Part shown: positions 4,852 to 8,541 of the stretch, one piece after another
How positions within the stretch are numbered: the stretch's first letter is position 1
How the letters are laid out: each line of letters starts with the position of its first letter
Assembly (NCBI GenBank): GCA_035252155.1
Contig: DATFDL010000457.1
Span: 1-8,541 of the forward strand
Direction: 5' to 3'
DNA from: JAICLL01 sp035252155
GTDB taxonomy: Bacteria; Planctomycetota; Planctomycetia; Pirellulales; JAICIG01
Length of the DNA: 8,541 nt
Notes under the pieces: model-generated
Database searches by the model: none
Told to the model about the DNA's origin: nothing
What the model saw: the letters and a program-made list of their open reading frames with translations, nothing else
Translations under genes and position numbers: made by a program

Positions 4852-7800
4852 ATGCCGCATTCGCTCGAAGCAAAGCTCGGCGCCATCGGGCGGCAAGCGC
4901 GGCGGCTTACCCTGCTCTATGCCGCCGCCCGGGCGTTGACGGTGGTGGTGGCCGCGGTCGTGGTCTTGGCGACCCTGGATTGGCTGGTCCATTTTCGCGA
5001 TCCGGGGTTGCGCTTCCTCTCGCTGGCGGCTCTCCTGACGGCGTGGTGCTGGGCTGCGTGGCGGTTTGTATGGCCAGCCGCGCGTGCCCGGTGGAGCGAT
5101 GCCGATCTGGCCTTGCGGCTCGAACGCCGGTTGCCGATCGATGCCGATCGGCTGGCCAGCGCCGTCGGCTTTCTCGGCCAGCGCGAAGACGATCCGTGGG
5201 CGGGTTCGGCCGGATTGCGCCGCGCGGTTATCGCGCAGGCCGCGGCCGAAGTCGATCGACTCAAGCTCGACACGGCGCTCGACCGCCGGCCGGCTTATCG
5301 CGCGGCGATCGTCGCCGGGCTGGTTTGCGGCGGAGCGCTGCTGTTGACCGCGCTGGCGCCCTCGACCAGCCGCATTGCACTCTCTCGTTTGCTCATCCCG
5401 TGGGGAAGCGTCGAGTGGCCCAAGCAAAACCACCTGGCCTTTGTCGATCCCGTGCGGCGACTGGCCGCGGGACAAACCTTCGAAGTCGAGTTGCGAGACT
5501 CGCAGGGCGCGAGCCTGCCCGATAATGTGCAGATTCACTATCGTTATCCGGCCGATGAAAGCGGATCGAGCGAAGTAGTCGAGCGCATGCACGCGATCGA
5601 TCGCAGCATGATCGCGCGCAAAGAGAATGTGACGCGGCCGTTCGCCTATCGAGCCGCGGGGGGCGACGACGATTCAATGCCCTGGATCGAACTGGAAGTG
5701 ATCGAGCCGCCGGGCGTCGAGAAGCTGTCGGTCACGCTGCGCTATCCCGAATACACCGGCTGGCCCAGCGAGCGTTCCGATCCACACCTGCGGGCGCTGA
5801 CCGGCACGCGCGTTGAATTCGCCGGGCAGGCGACGACGCCCCTGCGCCGGGTTGCCGTGCGCACGGAAGACGGCGAAGAGATCGTTGGCGCCGTGGCCGA
5901 AGACGGCCGGTCTTTTAAGCTGCCTGCCGCCGCCGGGAACGAGTTTATTGTTCAGCGATCGGGCGCCTACTGGCTGGAGCTGACGGATAAAGACGGTTTT
6001 TCCAGCGGCGAGCGATGGCGGTACGAAATCCGCGCCGTCGAGGATACGGCGCCGACGGTCGTCGTCGAAGAGCCCGCAGCCAATCTGTTTGTCACCGCGG
6101 AAGCGTCGGTGCCGGTGCGCATCGTCGCCAAGGACGATCTGGCGATTCATCAAGTCGCTTTGCGATACGCCCGGAGCGACAAATCGGCCGATCCGGAAGC
6201 CGAAATCATCGTCTACCAGGGGCCGGCCGAGGTCGGCGAGGCGTCCCGTGTCGGTCCGGCCCAAATGGGCGAATCGCGTTCGATCGAACATCGGCTCGAG
6301 TTGAAGCCGCTGCGGCTGGCGGCCGGCGCCGAGTTGACGCTCTATGCCACGGCCACCGACTATCATCCGCATCTCGGTCAAAGCCAGCCCCGCCGGCTCA
6401 CCATCATCACGCTTGATGAATTGCAAGAACGGCTGGCCGAACGGCAGAACTACCTGGTCAACGAGTTGTCGCGAATCCTCAAGCTCGAGCGCGACGCGCG
6501 TGCCCAGGTTTCGGGCGTCGAAATTCAATTGCGGCAAGTGGGGCAGTTGAATAAGCAAGACGTCGATCATCTGCAAGCGGCTGAATTGATTCAGCGGCAA
6601 GTCGAACGCGGGCTGACCAGCCCCACCGAAGGCGTCGCCGAACAGATCGCCGGCGTGCTCGATGACCTGACCAACAACAAGGCCGATAGTCCGGGCGTCG
6701 AGCGGCAGATGCGATCGCTCTTGGACGAGATCCAGCGGCTGGGCCGCGACGAGCTGCCGCAGATTGCCCGCGACTTGACCGCGGGCCTGAAGGCCGCCCA
6801 ATCGCAAGCGGGCGGCGGGGCGCGCGCCCCGTTGGTTTCGGCCGGCGGGCATCAAGATGAAGTGATCGAAACGCTCGAACGGCTGACGGCCGAACTGGCC
6901 CAGTGGGACGATTACCGCCGCTTCCATCGAGAGATCGCGGCCCTGCGCCGCGAGCAAGAAGAGCTCACCTCCGAGGCCGCCGCAGTGGGCCGACAAACCC
7001 TGACCAAGGATCTGAAAGACCTCGACGCGCAGCAACAGGCCGACCTGAGGAAGCTGGCCTCGCGGCAATTGGAGCTGGCCCGCCGCTTTGACAAGATTCA
7101 GCAGCGGATGCAGCGCACCATCGACGACCAGGCCGGCAACGATCCGTTGGCCGCCGGCGCGATTGCCGACGCGTTGTCGCAGGCCCGCGACCGCGCGATC
7201 ACCAGTGCCATGCGCCAGTCGGGCCGCCAGGTTGAGGCCAATCAAATGGGCCAAGCTGCTCAGAGCCAGCGCCGCCTGGCCGACGATCTGCAAGAGATAC
7301 TCGACATCCTGGCCAACCGCCGCGAGCACGAGCTTGGCCGGCTGGTGAAAAAGCTGCGCGAGGCCGAAAGCGAACTGTCCGGGCTGCGAGAGCGGCAAGA
7401 GGGGCTGCGTAAAAAATGGGAAGCCGCGGCCGAACAGACGGACGAGGCGCAGCGGCGGCGCGAGCTGGAGCGGTTGACGCGCGAGCAGCGGCAACTTGGC
7501 GAGCAGACGCAGCGGTTGGCACGGCGGCTCGAGCGTTTGCAGGCCGAGCAGGCCGGCCGCAGTGCCGCGCGTAGCGGCGGCAAAATGGGCCAGGCCGGCG
7601 AACAAGGCCAGCAAGGCGATGGCCAGGCCGCCGGCGAGCAGGCAGCCCAGGCCGAGCAAGATTTGGAGCAAGCTCAGCGCGCGTTGGCCCAGCGCCGCGC
7701 CGAAGCCGAGGCTGACCTGGCACACGAACAATTAGCCCGGCTCGAAGACGGCCTGCGGGGATTGCACGAACGGCAGGCTCGCTTGCTCGAAGAGACCCAG

Positions 7801-8391
7801 CGTTACGACGATCTGCTCACGTCGCGAGGCGAATGGACGCGGGCCGAAACGACCGGCGTGGGCGACCTTGGCCGCCACCAGCGCGAGCTCGCCGACGAAA
7901 CGCAGGACGCCGGCAAAAAACTCGACGCGGCGCCGGTGTTTCGTCTGGCACTGGACGACGCCGCACGCTCGATGGCCCGCGCCGCCGCCGCGCTCGACGA
8001 GCGCCGCACGGACGATGACGTGCGAAAGGCCCAACGCCGCGCGCTCGATCTGCTGCTGCACACCCTCGACGCGCTCAAGCCGCCGGCCCCCGACGGCAAG
8101 CAAGATCAGGCCGGCGGTGATGCGGGCGACGCGGGACAACCGCCGTCGGGCAATCCTCCGCCCAGCGGCGGCATTCACGCCCTGGCCGAGTTGAAGCTGC
8201 TCAAATGGATGCAGGAAGACGTCAACCAGCGAACTACGGCGCTCGAAGAATCTCGTGTCGCGGGCCAGGAGCTCTCCGACGAGCAAAGACGCGACTATGC
8301 GGAACTCAGCGAGCAGCAGGGTAAAATTGCCGACTTGCTCTTGAAGCTGGCGGAGAATGGCGAGGATGCCCACGCCGATCCTGAGAAGTGA
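4852..8391 (+). CDS. DUF4175-type giant membrane-anchored coiled-coil protein
   Basis: The protein has 1179 aa from ATG 4852. TTG 4819 is in frame, but its GAGGAG is directly adjacent and the likely transcription start is only a few bases upstream. Three TM helices are visible at about 28-46, 52-74 and 150-168, with an amphipathic helical segment between the second and third. A beta-rich extracytoplasmic region follows (about 185-515), including a PPGVEKLSV strand (286-294), YPEYTGWP (298-305), an EDTAPTV strand (397-403) and a KDDLAIHQV motif (427-435), reminiscent of Ig-like repeats. From about 523 to 1075 the sequence is almost entirely charged, Gln/Arg/Glu-rich helix, presumably long coiled coil, interrupted by a Gly/Gln-rich patch near 905-925. 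A Pro/Gly/Asp linker (1076-1107) leads to a helical C-terminus with LKLLKWMQEDVNQRT. This order matches DUF4175 family proteins of planctomycetes and alphaproteobacteria, which have no established biochemical function. In planctomycetes such genes often sit near MoxR, DUF58 and VWA genes; none is in this window. Confidence 0.8.
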   Translation: MPHSLEAKLGAIGRQARRLTLLYAAARALTVVVAAVVVLATLDWLVHFRDPGLRFLSLAALLTAWCWAAWRFVWPAARARWSDADLALRLERRLPIDADRLASAVGFLGQREDDPWAGSAGLRRAVIAQAAAEVDRLKLDTALDRRPAYRAAIVAGLVCGGALLLTALAPSTSRIALSRLLIPWGSVEWPKQNHLAFVDPVRRLAAGQTFEVELRDSQGASLPDNVQIHYRYPADESGSSEVVERMHAIDRSMIARKENVTRPFAYRAAGGDDDSMPWIELEVIEPPGVEKLSVTLRYPEYTGWPSERSDPHLRALTGTRVEFAGQATTPLRRVAVRTEDGEEIVGAVAEDGRSFKLPAAAGNEFIVQRSGAYWLELTDKDGFSSGERWRYEIRAVEDTAPTVVVEEPAANLFVTAEASVPVRIVAKDDLAIHQVALRYARSDKSADPEAEIIVYQGPAEVGEASRVGPAQMGESRSIEHRLELKPLRLAAGAELTLYATATDYHPHLGQSQPRRLTIITLDELQERLAERQNYLVNELSRILKLERDARAQVSGVEIQLRQVGQLNKQDVDHLQAAELIQRQVERGLTSPTEGVAEQIAGVLDDLTNNKADSPGVERQMRSLLDEIQRLGRDELPQIARDLTAGLKAAQSQAGGGARAPLVSAGGHQDEVIETLERLTAELAQWDDYRRFHREIAALRREQEELTSEAAAVGRQTLTKDLKDLDAQQQADLRKLASRQLELARRFDKIQQRMQRTIDDQAGNDPLAAGAIADALSQARDRAITSAMRQSGRQVEANQMGQAAQSQRRLADDLQEILDILANRREHELGRLVKKLREAESELSGLRERQEGLRKKWEAAAEQTDEAQRRRELERLTREQRQLGEQTQRLARRLERLQAEQAGRSAARSGGKMGQAGEQGQQGDGQAAGEQAAQAEQDLEQAQRALAQRRAEAEADLAHEQLARLEDGLRGLHERQARLLEETQRYDDLLTSRGEWTRAETTGVGDLGRHQRELADETQDAGKKLDAAPVFRLALDDAARSMARAAAALDERRTDDDVRKAQRRALDLLLHTLDALKPPAPDGKQDQAGGDAGDAGQPPSGNPPPSGGIHALAELKLLKWMQEDVNQRTTALEESRVAGQELSDEQRRDYAELSEQQGKIADLLLKLAENGEDAHADPEK

Positions 8392-8393
8392 CG

Positions 8394-8540
8394 TCAATAG
8401 AGCGAGACGAGCGTTCCATCCGGCAAGCGGCCACAGGGCTGCGCGCGGCGCCGCTCACGGCCGAAGAGCCAGCGACGCTCGGGGGCGAGCCGCGCTAATC
8501 GCAGCCACCGCCGCAACGACACCGTCGCGGCTGCGCACTC
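8394..8540 (-). CDS. Possible C-terminal end of a convergent gene (unrecognised)
   Basis: On the minus strand a frame is open from the window edge to a TGA whose complement is at 8394-8396, giving 48 residues that end RLPDGTLVSLY. About 39 of the 48 codons end in G or C, as in the real genes here, and the plus strand has no gene in this interval. The segment is Arg-rich and matches nothing I recognise. If real, its stop is only two bases from the stop of the DUF4175-like gene, a tail-to-tail arrangement with no room for a separate terminator. A short random open frame in GC-rich DNA remains a serious alternative. Confidence 0.4.
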   Translation of the reverse strand, partial: ECAAATVSLRRWLRLARLAPERRWLFGRERRRAQPCGRLPDGTLVSLY

Positions 8541-8541
8541 T

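Noticed and set aside
5674..7731. Minus-strand open frame of 685 residues opposite the DUF4175-like gene
   Set aside because: The Leu/Gln/Ala-rich product is what the complement of Gln/Glu/Arg-rich coiled-coil codons gives; no motif or start signal.

Overview
This 8.5-kb, GC-rich window looks like a chromosomal fragment from a planctomycete, probably Pirellulales-like. That is inferred from the gene content (a short SecA-like ATPase, a DUF4175-type giant coiled-coil protein, and a small protein resembling the membrane head of planctomycete GGDEF proteins) and from the gene arrangement: widely spaced single genes separated by palindromic and heptameric repeats. No database search was possible, so the taxonomy is an inference.

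Layout, left to right. (1) 3-395 is the C-terminal end of an unrecognised protein, rich in Pro/Gly and then acidic. (2) 396-773 is noncoding. It holds three unrelated arrays of 7-bp repeats, half of a palindromic repeat, and the presumed promoter and ribosome binding site of the next gene. (3) 774-2714 encodes a 646-aa SecA-family motor with all ATPase motifs, but it stops before the helical wing domain, two-helix finger and zinc tail of translocating SecA. (4) 2715-2943 is noncoding and dominated by a 78-nt imperfect hairpin, one arm of which is repeated at 491-523. (5) 2944-3234 encodes a 96-aa one-helix membrane protein, possibly a truncated regulator. (6) 3235-3555 is noncoding and holds a 179-bp nested palindromic element, then a hairpin and an extended -10 promoter. 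(7) 3556-4608 encodes a family-2 (Methyltransf_2) class I SAM-dependent O-methyltransferase. (8) 4609-4851 is noncoding and holds a tandem 36-bp duplication, a 95-nt nested palindrome and a strong extended -10 promoter. (9) 4852-8391 encodes a 1179-aa DUF4175-like membrane protein with three N-terminal TM helices, a beta-rich extracytoplasmic part and about 560 residues of charged coiled coil. (10) 8394-8540, on the minus strand, is a possible C-terminal end of a convergent gene.

The genes do not form an obvious operon. Most have their own upstream region and there are no short coding overlaps, so shared function should not be assumed. The two most notable things are the SecA-like ATPase without translocation parts, and the fact that every intergenic region carries a different palindromic or heptameric repeat family. 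The latter suggests a genome with several short, non-autonomous repeat populations.
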